From: Nymphaea colorata
Taxonomy: Eukaryota; Streptophyta; Magnoliopsida; Nymphaeales; Nymphaeaceae
NCBI RefSeq assembly: GCF_008831285.2
Contig: NC_045138.2
Coordinates: 1,311,143-1,375,142 of the forward strand
Direction of reading: 5' to 3'
Length of the DNA: 64,000 nt
The number at the start of each line of letters is the position of its first letter. Within the stretch, counting starts at the first letter, position 1. Under the pieces are notes generated by a model that did not search any database, was not told the origin of the DNA, and saw only the letters and a list, made by a program, of their open reading frames with translations. Shown here piece by piece: positions 44,205-56,194 of the stretch. A program made the position numbers and the translations under genes.

Positions 44205-44870
44205 GTATTTTCAACTCACTAAATAATACAAATTTAATTAGCTTAAGACAAAATCACGTTGATAATTCATAACACATAGAACAAAAAAGATCAAATAAAT
44301 TAGTCCCAATCTCTTAGGTGCTCTACAGTTTTAATCATTTCTTTCATGTTATCTCGAAATTGGTAACAACGCGATGCACTTAATTTACAAAAACGGTCTC
44401 AATTTTTGATGTGGTTTCCATTTTCTAACTACAAAACTTTGGACAGCAGGCATGAGGGGGCAGAGCCAAGCGGGGCTCACATGGGCCTTGGATCCAGATT
44501 AATTTTTTTCAATTTATATATATATATGAGATTTTGAATTGAGCATTTATTATGCTGTCCTATCTTTTGACAGTCAAATAGGATAAGGTCGGTCAAAACA
44601 CATAAAATTCAATGAAACAAAGGATATTCCGAAAGAAAAAATGAAAAATCATAAATTCACGTGAGTTTGTTTCCTCACTCGTCTAGCAACAGCTAAGCTG
44701 ACCAAAAACCGGTCTCCAACAAAACAAAAATATAATTAACAATAATTAAAAATACAGCCCACTAAGATTTAGGATCATCCTTTTGGCAGTCAAAGAAGAA
44801 AACATGTAGAATTTTGGGCTTCAGACGCGACCATCGACATTGGACTGCTCTTTCTTGATATTCATAAATA
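44205..44870 (+). repeat. Repeat family R1, copy B, right part
   Basis: 44214-44400 matches copy C in reverse (31275-31010) and 44640-44870 matches copy A (4130-4365). Directly at the junction R1 carries an inverted copy of the 17-bp repeat (44214-44232). Confidence 0.7.
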
Positions 44871-45533
44871 AACGGGAATATCGATCGCCATTCCTCTAAA
44901 CGCTACCTGAATTGATGTTCCGTGTGTTCTCGAGAGAGATTCATGGCGGATTTTGGGCACCAATTCATTTCTTTTATCTTTCCCATGATGAGAGGTTCCT
45001 AATCCTACGTCTTTTTACTGTTTTCTCTTTTTTTTTTTAGTCTTTTAATGAGGTGTAGGTACACTTATTAATTAAATTGACTAAATTTTGCATCTTGAGA
45101 GTCGAACTCTTGACCTCTTTAAGTCAAAGTTGTTAGGGCAGCTTGATTATATTTGAATTAGCGTAGTTTTGTTAATACCAAAATTGGAAATGCTACTCTC
45201 AATTTTTATTGGTGCTAGGAAGCTGTGCAAGAAAAGTAAGTGTTTATGAAAAATAGATAATTTTGTATTTTAATTGTTGTCTTGAGGGAAATCCACTTAT
45301 AGATATATGTAAAAAAAATGCTTGTATTTTTTCTATGTTGGAGATGAAAAAAAAAAAGAAAAAAGAAAATCGATAATTTTATATTTGGTCTATTTTTGGG
45401 TTACCGAAGATTAATTGCAATACATTTCCAATATCACTAAACGTACATGTCCTGTTTAGCAGGTTTTTGTTTGCTCCATCTCTCATCAAAACAGGTCCAA
45501 AATTTATGAACTGATGAAAAACGGGTTACATTA
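44871..45533. other. Gene-free sequence
   Basis: No supported gene. ATTTTGCATC...GTCGAACTCTTGACC near 45095 is tRNA-like but too weak to call. Confidence 0.4.
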
Positions 45534-45750
45534 AACGTCGTTTGGCAGCAGCAGCAAGAACACTCCATGAGTGTTCCTATGAACCTATTCTAAATATTAA
45601 CGTAAAATCTTGTAATACTTTAACTATTGTTCCTGAAATATGCTTTAATTTATGGAGCAGTTCAAGGAACACTTCATGATGTCACCAAATATTAAGGTAA
45701 ATTCATAGAACACTTGAACTATGGTTTCTTAAATATGCTTTAATCTATGG

Positions 45751-46040
45751 TAAAGCTGGGCATTGGGCCGGGCTGCCAGCGGGTACTCGGTACTCGGACC
45801 CAAGCCAGGAAAAAAGGACACCAAGCTAGCCCAAGAAAGCCGACTGGGTCCGATAAATTTTTTAATATTTTTTATCAATATATATATATATAATATTTTA
45901 TTACTATTAATTATATTTATATATTATTTTAGATTAAAAATATGTTTTTTAATTTAATCGGGCTGGACTCGTTTTTTTTATGGCTGGACCAAGCCCGGGC
46001 CTGAGTTTTGGGTGTCAGGCCCGGCCCATACCCAAGCTTA
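45751..46040. mobile_element. hAT-like MITE nested in the TIR element
   Basis: Left end TAAAGCTGGGCATTGGGCC; inverted right end TAAGCTTGGGTATGGGCC. TSD ATCTATGG (45743-45750) and ATTTATGG (46041-46048), one mismatch. GC-rich arms with an AT-rich core; same family as 54586-54891. Confidence 0.82.
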
Positions 46041-46142
46041 ATTTATGGAGCAGGAATATTTCCTCAGTGTTTACACTTTACATGAACCTACTCCAAATAT
46101 GAAGGTAATTCATATAACACTTGAACTATTGTTCCTTGAATA

Positions 46143-47132
46143 TAAAGGTGAACATGAGCCAAGTCGAGCTCGTGTTCAGCCAGCTCGAGCTCAGCCCGAC
46201 TAATGAAATCTCGAGCTCGACCAAAGCAACTCCAGCTCAACTCGGCAGAATTTGATGAGCTCGAGCTCGATTAAGCTCGACAAACTCGACTCACTGCTTC
46301 CCCTTGAAATCATGGAGATCTACCACCGGACCACCACTATTGTCTTCACCACTGCCAACACCAACCATTGGCATTTTCACCTGCTTCTCCCCCACCCAGA
46401 ATCCACCTTTACGCCCAGCAATGGTTAGGGGGCTTCCGCTCAAGCTAGTGTTTCTAAAACCCTCACCCGAAAAACCCACATTTGGGCATACCCTCGCCCA
46501 AGCCAGGAAGTGAGGGAAACCCTCGCTTGGCCAAAACCTTCAGCCAAGCGAGGGTTTCATAAAGCCTCCCTTTTGGAAAAACGGAGAGAGAGTGTGAGAT
46601 CAAAGAGGGAGAGAGAGAAGGGGAGAGTAGAGGGAGAGGCTTGCACAAAACTAGAGATATATATATATATATATATTAAAGAGGGGAACAGAGAAGGGGA
46701 GAGTAGAGGGATAGGAGAAGTAGAGAGCAAGAGGGTGTACCTTAGTGTTGATGTTGTAGCCTGCAGTTTGAAGAATCGGTGGCCGGTGGGGGTTCATGAG
46801 AATGAGGGAGAAAACTAGTGAAGAGAGAGATATGAGAAGCCAGCAAGTAATAAAATTGCAAAGAAGAAGAAGAAGAAGAAGAAGAAGAAAGAGCGGAGAG
46901 AGAACGCACAGGATGAAATGAAACGTAAAATGAAAAAAACAAAATAAGTATTGCTTTTGCTCGAGCCGAGTCGAGCTGGCTCGACTAAAAAAAACGAGTT
47001 GAAAAATGAGCTGGAGCTTTGCTCAATAAAAAAAATGAGTCGAAAAAATGAGCTCGAGCTCGGCTCGAACTCGATTTCGAGTCGAGTTTTAACGAGCCGA
47101 GCTCGAGTTGCTTGGCTCGTTGTTCACCCCTA
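46143..47132. mobile_element. hAT element, 990 bp, perfect TSD
   Basis: Left end TAAAGGTGAACATGAGCCAA; inverted right end TAGGGGTGAACAACGAGCCA. TSD CTTGAATA at 46135-46142 and 47133-47140, identical. The subterminal regions are packed with GAGCTCGA motifs. The interior (46290-46930) is not repeat-like and contains short open frames, for example minus-strand 46479-46291; it may be captured host DNA. No transposase. Confidence 0.88.
46860..46890. repeat. (GAA)n trinucleotide repeat
   Basis: Nine to ten AAG units within the hAT element. Confidence 0.9.
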
Positions 47133-47206
47133 CTTGAATATGCTTTGGTCTCTGGAGGACTTCAATGAACACCCACAAGAGTGTTCTTTTGCCAAACGAC
47201 TTTTTA

Positions 47207-47543
47207 GAAATTAGATTTTTCTCTCAGTTCATACGATGTATTCAAACTCAAGATTTGACGTCAGATGTTAAGCTGCTCTGCTGGTTCCTAACTTTAAAAA
47301 GCTATTGCAAACCTGCCAATTAAAGGTTTATGGTTAGGTTCCTCAGACGAAATGGGAACACTTATCCCTTGAAACTTGGGATAGTTTATCACAGGACTCT
47401 CGTAAAATATGCCAAATCTGGTTGCAAGTGGTTCAGATCTGGTCCCAGCAGGATGTTGTTTCGCTAGGCCTGGGAAACTAGCTAAACAAAGTTGTCATTT
47501 GCTTATAAGAAACCTGCTGGAACTCGTAAAATCCACACTGAAT

Positions 47544-47574
<31 letters not shown>

Positions 47575-48168
47575 TTAAAAATTTTTGGAGTCCATAAGCA
47601 TTGGATCCAAAAATGAAATGTTGACCATAATTGCATCTTTCTTATAACAAAAACATGGTACTATTGAAAGACGTGCACTATAAAAACATGTATGTATATA
47701 GAAACATGTATCCTAGAAATAACATTGAAACATTCACTGATTAGAGCGCGAAGAATATACAACCCTTCAAAGATGCACCACCTTGGGTTTTCCGCCCATT
47801 TGTTTAGTCGATATAAATTGTGATTCGTATCTTGTAGATATTCTGATGTGCATGCTAATGCATTTTGTTACTTGATTCATCTAAAGATTTGTTGTTTGTA
47901 TGACACAGAAGCCCATCCCACTATATATATTAATACCTTTTGGGGTGAGCAGGAGGCTAATCCCAATATCTGAGTGAAGCGGAAAGCCTCTTCTTTTTCT
48001 TTGATCCTCCAAGAGGCTATAGCTACTTTTGATGCTTTAGAGTGATGTTCTTGTTGTACTTGTAGTTGCATATTTGTGTTTTGACACCACAAAAGTAATT
48101 TAAAAATTTTCATGCATCCTATAAAAGGGCCTTCCTAGTGAAAAATTCATGGTGCCACCCCAAACCCC
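47207..48168. other. Gene-free sequence with a (CT)n run
   Basis: (CT)~13 at 47549-47574. No gene recognised. Confidence 0.4.
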
Positions 48169-48430
48169 AACAACATAATATTTCGCAGGACACTTGCAGT
48201 TCACCTATTAGTGAAACCGCGTTGTTCCTAACCCAAACAACATAATGTTTGGTAGGACACGTGCAGTTCACCTACTAGTGAAACACCGCGTTGTTCCTAA
48301 CCTAAACAACATAATATTTCACAGGACACGTGCAGTTCACCTACTAGTGAAACACCGCGTTGTTCCTAACCCAAACAACATAATATTTCACAGGACACGT
48401 GCAGTTCACCTAGTAGTGAAACCGCGTTGT
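48169..48430. repeat. Minisatellite, ~69-bp unit, four copies
   Basis: Units start at 48169, 48236, 48305 and 48374. Each has AACAACATAATATTTC, AGGACACGTGCAGTTCACCT and AGTGAAACACCGCGTTGTTC. TTCAC and GTGAA within the unit can pair. Copies 2-4 are nearly identical. Confidence 0.93.
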
Positions 48431-49220
48431 GGATATCATGGGCAATTGTCACACCAGCCCTTGCATTAGTACTTCATTTTTTATCTTTTTGTCTACATAT
48501 GAGTACCAAATTTAAATTATTATGCATTTTATAATAATTAAAGTAGTTATAAATGTGATTATCGCTTCCTTGTTACGCAATTAGGTTTGTGGTTTTGGTT
48601 TATTAGTGGTAGCATAATGGGCAATTGTATTTGTTCAACTATCATTTTGCTGTATTTAACATTCAATTTTAAAACCAAGTTTTTGTTTCCTATTGTCATC
48701 CAAGCAGAGAAACCAGGTTCTGTAGGTTTTAAGAAGGTGTCATCCCAACACCCTTTGAAGGGCTGTTTGATGGATTAGAGATATGGAATGAGAAATAAGA
48801 TCATGGAAACTTATTTCCAAGAAAATGGAATGGAAAATTTCCTTCCCATTCCATTTGTGCCGAGTGTGTGAATGGATTGGAAGATGTTTCCTAAAAACAT
48901 TCTTCTTGACTTGACAGCATGGAGAAGGTAAAAGCAAGAAAGGTAAAAAAACAAACATTTTCCATGCACCTTTCAACTGTCATTTTTTTGTCTAGAAAAT
49001 CTAGTCCAACCCCTTGGGGTGGGACTAAGTTTCTGGAAATGTCTTTCCAAATCACCCCAACGTTTTTTTTTTTTTTTCATCCCATGTTTATGAATAAAAA
49101 TTATTTTTAAAAAATTTGAATTTTATTTCCATCACCACTGCCCATCAAAAAAAGAGACCTTATAGTTATAGCCTCTCATAAGGGACGACGTGTTATGGGG
49201 CTAAAATAATGAAAATGTTT
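48431..49220. other. Gene-free sequence
   Basis: 48780-48990 (ATGGAATGAG...CATTCCATTT) is weakly palindromic and may be a decayed MITE. No gene. Confidence 0.35.
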
Positions 49221-49221
49221 T

Positions 49222-49500
49222 TAAATCATAGTCACAAACAATGCGTTTTTTTTTTAAATAAAACTAAAAAAATGTGATAAATTAAATGGCATTTAAAACT
49301 TATAAAAACACGTTTTTTAAAAAAAATGTTAAAAACAAAAAACGTGTTTTTCACTTTTTCTTTTTTTAATGTCAAACACTTTTTTTTTATTTTGTATTTG
49401 TTGCAAATATATTTTTATTAGTTTCTGAGTTATTTTATTTTTTTATCTTTTATTTTTAAAAAAAATTACTATATTTTTCTCTCTTTCTTTTATTTTAAAT
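49222..49500. repeat. Repeat family R4, copy 1
   Basis: CATAGTCAC, GATAAATTAAATGG, ACGTTTTTTAAAAAA and TTAGTTTCTGAGTTATTTTA motifs are collinear with 51362-51660. The ACGTTTTTT/AAAAAACGT cores resemble the ends of the MITE at 43255-43582. Confidence 0.6.
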
Positions 49501-49514
49501 CGAAATCCGAAGTC

Positions 49515-49609
49515 ATGGACGCCAAGGAACTCTCCTCTCTCCCCGAGGACGCTGAAGAAGAGCCGCTGTCGAACCTTCCTCCGTCGGCGTCCCCGATCGT
49601 CCGCCGATT
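49515..49609 (+). CDS. Possible first exon of a truncated gene
   Basis: ATG at 49515 opens MDAKELSSLPEDAEEEPLSN followed by LPPSASPIVRRF. A candidate donor lies at 49610 (GATTCC|GTACGATC). The GC-rich, codon-like composition contrasts sharply with the AT-rich repeats on both sides, and an intron-like T-rich stretch follows. I do not recognise the family, and no following exon was found before repeats resume at about 50030. Possibly a captured or truncated gene start. Confidence 0.35.
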
Positions 49610-50029
49610 CCGTACGATCTTTCCCTTTTTCTTTCATTTTTGCGTTTCACGTCCTTTCGTTTGCGTGGTTTCAGGAGAAGTCTCCAATCATTGTCCTCGA
49701 ATTGTTTTCCAGATTAGAATTATCTCTGATTTACGATGTAGTCAGTTTTATTTTCTTCTGTTTCTGCATACTCCGAGAAAAAAAGGAAAGGTTGATGTTT
49801 GATACCTTCCCCGAGCTTCCACTGTTCAGTATGCTTTTGATTGCCGTCGTTAGACTTCATGTTTAAGCTTGTGGAATCAATATGTGCGCTTCATTCGAGG
49901 GAGGTCGTTCGAGGATGGGACACCTTTATAAATGAATCTGTCTCTCGGTCTCAACATACTCGACGAGTCTCAATTGTTTCGAATTTTTTATTTTTAGAAT
50001 GGGATATTTACAGAATCCCATGAAGACAG

Positions 50030-50300
50030 AAGTTATTTATTTTTCTAAAACCTTTTATAAGTTTTATTCCTGATCTAATCGAATATCGACCGATCCAATC
50101 AGAAAAAAATAGATATGAAAAAAAGTTTTATATTTGATTACGGCATCCGATAGGATTCAAATTCAGATATACATAAATTTGATACTTCTTTTTCTAAAAA
50201 ACGCTTCTTTAAAGATTCTTGAGGCATCCAATTTACTCATGATGGTTTTAATTAATGGGTCATGTTTTCTTCCATCACACACACATCAAATCTCTCTTTT

Positions 50301-50335
<35 letters not shown>

Positions 50336-51120
50336 GTTTTGGATCCCAAAAGCAGATTCTAGTTTTCAGCCCTAAGGCAAAAATGTATATAACAAATAAC
50401 ATATATATATTGAAATACATATATACGCACATATAATATAATTTATATAATTTATATATATTATAATATGTATATACATATGTTACATTATTATTATAAT
50501 ACTTGTTATTATATTACATACATGTATAAGTTAATATACATATTATAATAGTTTATAAGGTTAGCGATATCAATATATCCGATTTGAATTGGATATCAGA
50601 TCTGAAAAAATTGGATGTAAAAAAAAATTATTATAAAAAATCGAATCAGATTCAGATTTAATAAATGACATTCGATCACATTCGAGTTCAGTTTTGGATA
50701 TACATAAAGATCCAATCGGATTCTGATCGAATTTATTTTTAAAAAAATATCCAATATCTAATGCTATCAATTTTGAAAATTAGCAAAATTCAAATTTAGA
50801 TTCAGATATAAATATAAAAATCGGATATGGATTGGATTCAGATTGTAAAACTGAATTTCGGATTGACTTTTCTTTATTTGAATTTGAATATGAATATGTG
50901 AATATTCGAAAAAATAGATATTATTAAGAATATATCCGATCCAAATCTCATCCGTTGACATCCCTATATACAATGTCATAAGTATTCATATTATATATAC
51001 GTATATATGTCATTATAACATATATAATGTATATAATATTATAATAGTTTTTTATATTATATAGTAACACATTATAATATAGTTATATAAAATATTAGAA
51101 GGTCCGAAACCAAAATATTC
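50030..51120. repeat. AT-rich degenerate 'ggattcagat' repeats
   Basis: Repeated GGATTC, GATTCAGAT and ATCCGAT words plus TATATAATATA runs and a (CT)n array at 50299-50330. The short frames on both strands come from these words. Confidence 0.5.
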
Positions 51121-51361
51121 CTGATTGAAAAAAGAATCGACATAATTCAAAAAGTTCCATTAAGACTCAAATTAAAAGAATGAGACGGAAAAAAGCCACA
51201 CCACAAAATAGTTCTTGTTAGGGACTCCAACACATGAACAGGGCAGTGTGTTTGTCCTTTAATTGACGGCACAATCTTGAAGATCTGATGTCCAAATCAA
51301 ATTTTTGTAATCAACATTTGGATAACTAACCATCTTTGTTTTCTTAGCCTATAATATTCAA

Positions 51362-51660
51362 TTTAAATCATAGTCACCGAAAAAAAAGACGCAATAAATT
51401 AAATGGTCGTTCAAAACTTTAAAAAACGTGTTTTTTTTAAACGTTAAAAAAACATGTTTTTAACGTGTTTTTTCAAAAAAAAAAATTATTTTTTAGTTTT
51501 TTTAATGCCAAACAATTTTTTATTTTTTATTTTTGTTTGTTGCAATTCCACTTATTTTGTGATGTTTGTATTATTAGTTTCTCACTTATTTTATTTTTTC
51601 TCTATTTTTAAATTTTTAAAATGCTTGTACTTTTTTCTTTTTTTCTGTTTTTTTTAAGTT
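51362..51660. repeat. Repeat family R4, copy 2
   Basis: See 49222-49500; TTTGTTGCAATTCCACTTATT and TTAGTTTCTCACTTATTTTA correspond. Confidence 0.6.
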
Positions 51661-53026
51661 CTTTGTATTATACATAAGAAAAACCTCACTTTTAAAATTC
51701 CGAGAAGTTATTTATAACTATGAATTAAATATTGTATATTGATTTTTCGTCTTGAGACCAAGACGACCCAAATGATCTGTATCCAAAATGGTTCAGTTAA
51801 AGTTACAACAAATTCGGGCCCGATCCATTTGCGTCTGCGTTCATGCCAAAGAAATCATGAAGCTAATTGTGTTCCCATCTGAAAACAAAAGATAAGAAAG
51901 AATGTGATGTTTGTTTCCTTTAGCTCTTGATATTTATCTTTTCTCATTTGCCGACAAAGAGCTCCGTGTAAAAGAGATCGAGTGTTTGCCACCAGATTGA
52001 ATTATCATTTGCATAATGGAGAATTGAAATTAGCGGGCCCAGCTAAAAGCAGTCTAAACCATCGCCAGTGTCCTTAGGGTGGCCATTGAAATGCTTATGT
52101 TAAAAGCACCTTAAACCGTTTATAAAAGCATCACTAGTTATTGCTGCACCACAGATAGTCACTAATACTCTTTCGGCGACTCTTTTTTTAGCCATAAACT
52201 TTTTAATTTTTAGTCATCCGACAACATTTAATATCTCAAGAGCTCCCCTAGTTGTGCACACACACACATGCAAATATAACTGGTAGAGATCTATTTAATT
52301 CCTCATTCAACCATCAAAAAAACTAAAATTATCATAAAGATCACTAATATCAAATCAGATTGAACACCTTCCTATCGTGTTACAAGTTTCATTTTATTTT
52401 CAAGTTAAAATTCTGATGGATACTTCTTCCTTTGAAAAGCATTTTACGTAGCAAAACATGAGACATCCAAGGATAACACCTTTCCAATTTACGTGAAGAA
52501 AGCCCGTTAAATGTCACTGAAAGCACCATAAATTGTCGTTAAAAACATAATAAACTACGTTGTATCATTTTATATATATTTATATTGTGCGTGCCATTAC
52601 ATATATTACATATATAAGGTCCCGTTTGATGAACAGAAATTTTATTGTGCATCCAGGAAAACTGCAAGTTTTTGTACAATTTTTTCTTTTCAAATCACAC
52701 ACAAGAAAAATTACCATGGTAAATTAGATAGAACAGAATAATTTTTACCATGGATTTTTTTTTTCCATAGTAACTTTAACGTTTCAAAGTTCACCTTGAC
52801 ATCAAACTGGACCTAAAAGCGAAATGAAAAATAAAAAAATGACATCAACCTAATGGTGGCCTGTTCTTAAGAGGTCAAACACATACACAGGGTGTTCGTC
52901 TTTAGACGGACAGCAAAGTCTGGAATATCTGGTGGTCAAATCGAGTTTTTTTAAATCATGGGAAATTTAAGACTAGCCATTTTACTTTCTTAGCTTATAA
53001 AATCCAAGTTAGACATTGTATTTATC

Positions 53027-53061
<35 letters not shown>

Positions 53062-53200
53062 GAAAAATATTGTATTGGTGAAACTAGAACAGTAAGAGAA
53101 AAAGTGTACCTGTGAAGCTTTTGCGTGATTGATAGAGTTCTCCTGTCCATTGCAAGCAACTTTCTCCATCGTAAAGGTTTTTTAGTACCTAGCAAAAGCA
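51661..53200. other. Gene-free sequence
   Basis: AT-rich, with a (CA)n(TA)n microsatellite at 53029-53061. No gene. Confidence 0.4.
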
Positions 53201-53577
53201 ATTTTTAATTGGTATACATCATAGTTAAGAGATACAAATCATTCATGTCTAATGTTGACACGAGGCACACACATAAATACTGCATGAACATGCGCGTGCA
53301 CACACACACATAGGAGCAAGGGCAAATAATAACATCAAGATGGTAATCCTGACCTTACCAATGCAACTGCCCATTGTTTGCCATCTCCACAATCAATGCA
53401 AGTAGCTGTGATGCCACAACATATTGGCATTTTATTACATATGCAGCAGATGTCAACTACCAGTTAACTATAAATGAAGGTGCTGAAAGCAACATCTTGT
53501 TTCTTGCTCTTTTCAACAGAAAGTGTAGAGACAAATAAAGGAAATGCCACAAATTCCCAATGGCATCCTTCAATGAA
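53201..53577. repeat. Long-range inverted repeat, left arm
   Basis: Matches 56195-56543 in reverse complement at high identity, apart from a ~50-bp segment near 53310-53360 found only here. Shared words include TTTGCCATCTCCACAATCAA and ACTACCAGTTAACTATAAAT. The arms are 2.6 kb apart and no protein is encoded. Confidence 0.85.
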
Positions 53578-54318
53578 TCCCCAACATTATAGGCTCCTTT
53601 TGATGCAAAGGAAGTTTTTTGCACGGTAAAATTATCAATGTATGGAAGGAAGAATTTTTAGTTGAAAAAAGTTGGCCCTAGAGAGGTCCGACTTTTTTGC
53701 ATGGGAAGTTTTTCCAAATTCACTTTTTTGAGTGGGAAGTTTTTCCAAATTCAATAAAAAAACGCAGCGTAAAATTTACTATGTTTGATGTGCATGAGAA
53801 AACCATACAAACATTAAAAAAGTTGGGTACTTAGAAGGAAAGCGGAGATCATGAACATTTACGAAGTCGAACGTTAGGGGCTTTGGATTGCCCCTGATCT
53901 GAAACCCTCATCATTTCAGAACCATTAACTTGAGATTAGATATTCTCATTTGAAATTAAATCGACTTTTTGCCAATTTTAAAAGGTAAAATAAGGATTTC
54001 AAGTACCGATTTTAGGTCGGGTCAAATACCTTTAACTTGATGAACCAAAGACTATGATAGATCTTCTACATCAGATCCACAACAGATGCAAGAATTTTAA
54101 ATATGAAGTAATCAAACGGAGCATGAGTCACAACTTAGTACAAGGCCACAAGCCCACTTTGATGATTTTAATTTGAGTTAGCTGGTACAGAAATTGTTTA
54201 ATTTTCATAAGAATGTAAAATAGCACATTGGATAAGCACGTAAATATGTGAAAGAATATGTTAGGCAACTATTTGTTAACTTTCCAAAGGTGCGTGGGAA
54301 CTTACTATTTGTTCAAAT

Positions 54319-54442
54319 ATAAGCCACCTTTTTTTGTATTTTTTTCTAATTTTCGTTTTCTTTCACTTTCCTCCTACACTATAAGCCACCTTTTTTTGTA
54401 TTTTTTTCTAATTTTCGTTTTCTTTCAGTTTCCTCCTACACC
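54319..54442. repeat. 62-bp tandem duplication
   Basis: ATAAGCCACCTTTTTTTGTA and following bases occur twice with one substitution (CACTTTCC versus CAGTTTCC). Confidence 0.92.
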
Positions 54443-54585
54443 CAATTGCGCTCATACAAATTTTCTAAATCACAAAGCACTAGAAACCTAAATTAATTTA
54501 TTAGGTTCTTTGTGGACTTACATTAAGTCAAATTTCTTGTCTGATTAACCAAAATTTGTTATGATGATCGGCAATTGGTCTAGAG

Positions 54586-54891
54586 AAGACCTGGGCATCA
54601 GGTCGGGCCGGCCTGGCTTGGCCCGACACGGGAAACCTGTGCCTGTGCCTGGGTCTGATACTCGATGCTCGAGCCCAGCCTGGCCATATTAAAATAAAAA
54701 ATAACTTTTAAATATAAAATAAAAGTTTTTGAATTTAAATTATATTTTAAATAATAAAATATAATAATAAAAAATTAAAACAAAATAATTGGGCCGAATC
54801 GAGCCTACTCGGGCCAGCTTTTTTGGGCCCGGGCCCGATCTAGCAGGATACCGGGCACCCATCGAGTATCTGAGTCCGTTGCCCAGGCTTA
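54586..54891. mobile_element. hAT-like MITE, perfect 8-bp TSD
   Basis: Left end AAGACCTGGGCATC; inverted right end TAAGCCTGGGCAAC. TSD GTCTAGAG at 54578-54585 and 54892-54899, identical. GC-rich arms with an AT-rich core. Confidence 0.85.
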
Positions 54892-55102
54892 GTCTAGAGA
54901 ATTGTCATTCTCACAAAATGTGACTCAAACACAAAAAAAAACCTTTCTCCCAATGCTGTTGTAAATGCAAAATACAAAGTACACAGGGCCAGGAATGTCA
55001 TAATATGTCTTCCTTCCTTCAATCTATTACCAGTTTATATTCCGTTGGATCTAAGCAAATGAGATTTCTCACATGCAATACACTAGCGTGTGCTACATTA
55101 TA

Positions 55103-55123
55103 TACACACACACGCACACACGC

Positions 55124-55160
<37 letters not shown>

Positions 55161-55168
55161 TATATATA
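55103..55168. repeat. (CA)n(TA)n(CA)n(TA)n microsatellite
   Basis: Alternating blocks of CA and TA dinucleotides. Confidence 0.9.
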
Positions 55169-55169
55169 A

Positions 55170-56190
55170 TGATAATAATAATGAATAATTAGTGGGGTAT
55201 TATGGAGGCTTTTGGCTTGGTTACAAATCTAGTTGGATTTCTGATCATCGATCATTGGAAACAAAATTATCACAGTGATGATCCAATTTGGAGCTTCATA
55301 TCTCAAGATAGCTAGCTAGAGAACCTTAGCTGTCGATTCAAGCTACCTAGTGATAGTGATGATCATGGCCTAATCGTACAAGGACACAACTAAACTTGGT
55401 ATTTAGAGTATATCATACTTTGGAAAGTAATGAACTGACTTTGGTTTTCATTGTCTTCATTTTAATTCTTATTGAATTTCTTTGAGTATTGTCTTTCTTG
55501 AGAAGTCCTCAAAGCAGCCCTGGATCCTGGGGTGATGGGGGGAAGGCTTTCGGCCTTCACTTGGGTTAACATCCGATTGAGAAATTGGATTGGATTCGGA
55601 CTAGGTGATGACATTCCATTGTAATTGGATTCATGTTTGGTTTTAAATGAATCTCCGATTGGATTCATATTTATACATCCTTTAGCTTGAGCGTTTCAAT
55701 CTCACCCTTTGCGCCCATGAAGATGGAACATGTGATGAGCTATTAACATGCCCACTGCCCGACCAGTTATGCTAAGCCATTTTTTTTTGTATAAAAGTAA
55801 TTAAGATAGCCACGAACTTTTATAAAAACAGTTTCACGGCTGGACACGCCATTAAAACTTAGTTTTGAGCGCTTGCATTAAAACATCAATTGATACGTCT
55901 CTGCAAGTAGTAGTTCATGCACCAACCTCATCAGTTCTTAAACTTAATGACCCAACAGTCTAGCATATTAAGTTATTTTAGAGAGGTGTTTGTGCCACCT
56001 GTGAAGGCAGGAGAATGGCCTTAGGGAATATTTATGCATCACATAAATTAAAAAGTGTACAATTGCACGATTATTGTGGAGTGGCGTTGAGCAAGTCTAT
56101 TCTTCACGCTTGCACTCAGACACACGCATGTACAGGCACATGCACATCTATATGTGCTTGTAGATGATATACATGACTGTTTTATATTCA
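55170..56190. other. Gene-free sequence
   Basis: Interior of the inverted repeat. Contains a GGATTC-word region at 55560-55680. No gene. Confidence 0.4.
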
Positions 56191-56194
56191 AAAT

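Larger units (their letters stand above)
45534..47203. mobile_element. TIR element containing two nested hAT elements
   Basis: The ends GTCGTTTGGCAGCAGCAGCA (45537) and, inverted, GTCGTTTGGCAAAAGAACAC (47200) are similar, with a possible TTA TSD (45531-45533 and 47204-47206) as in PIF/Harbinger elements. Without the two insertions and their TSDs about 370 bp remain, made of degenerate units with GAACACTTGAACTAT and TATGCTTTAATTTATGG motifs. No coding capacity. Confidence 0.65.

Noticed and set aside
48169-48430. CRISPR-like array
   Set aside because: Units are contiguous 69-bp tandem repeats without unique spacers, in a plant genome.
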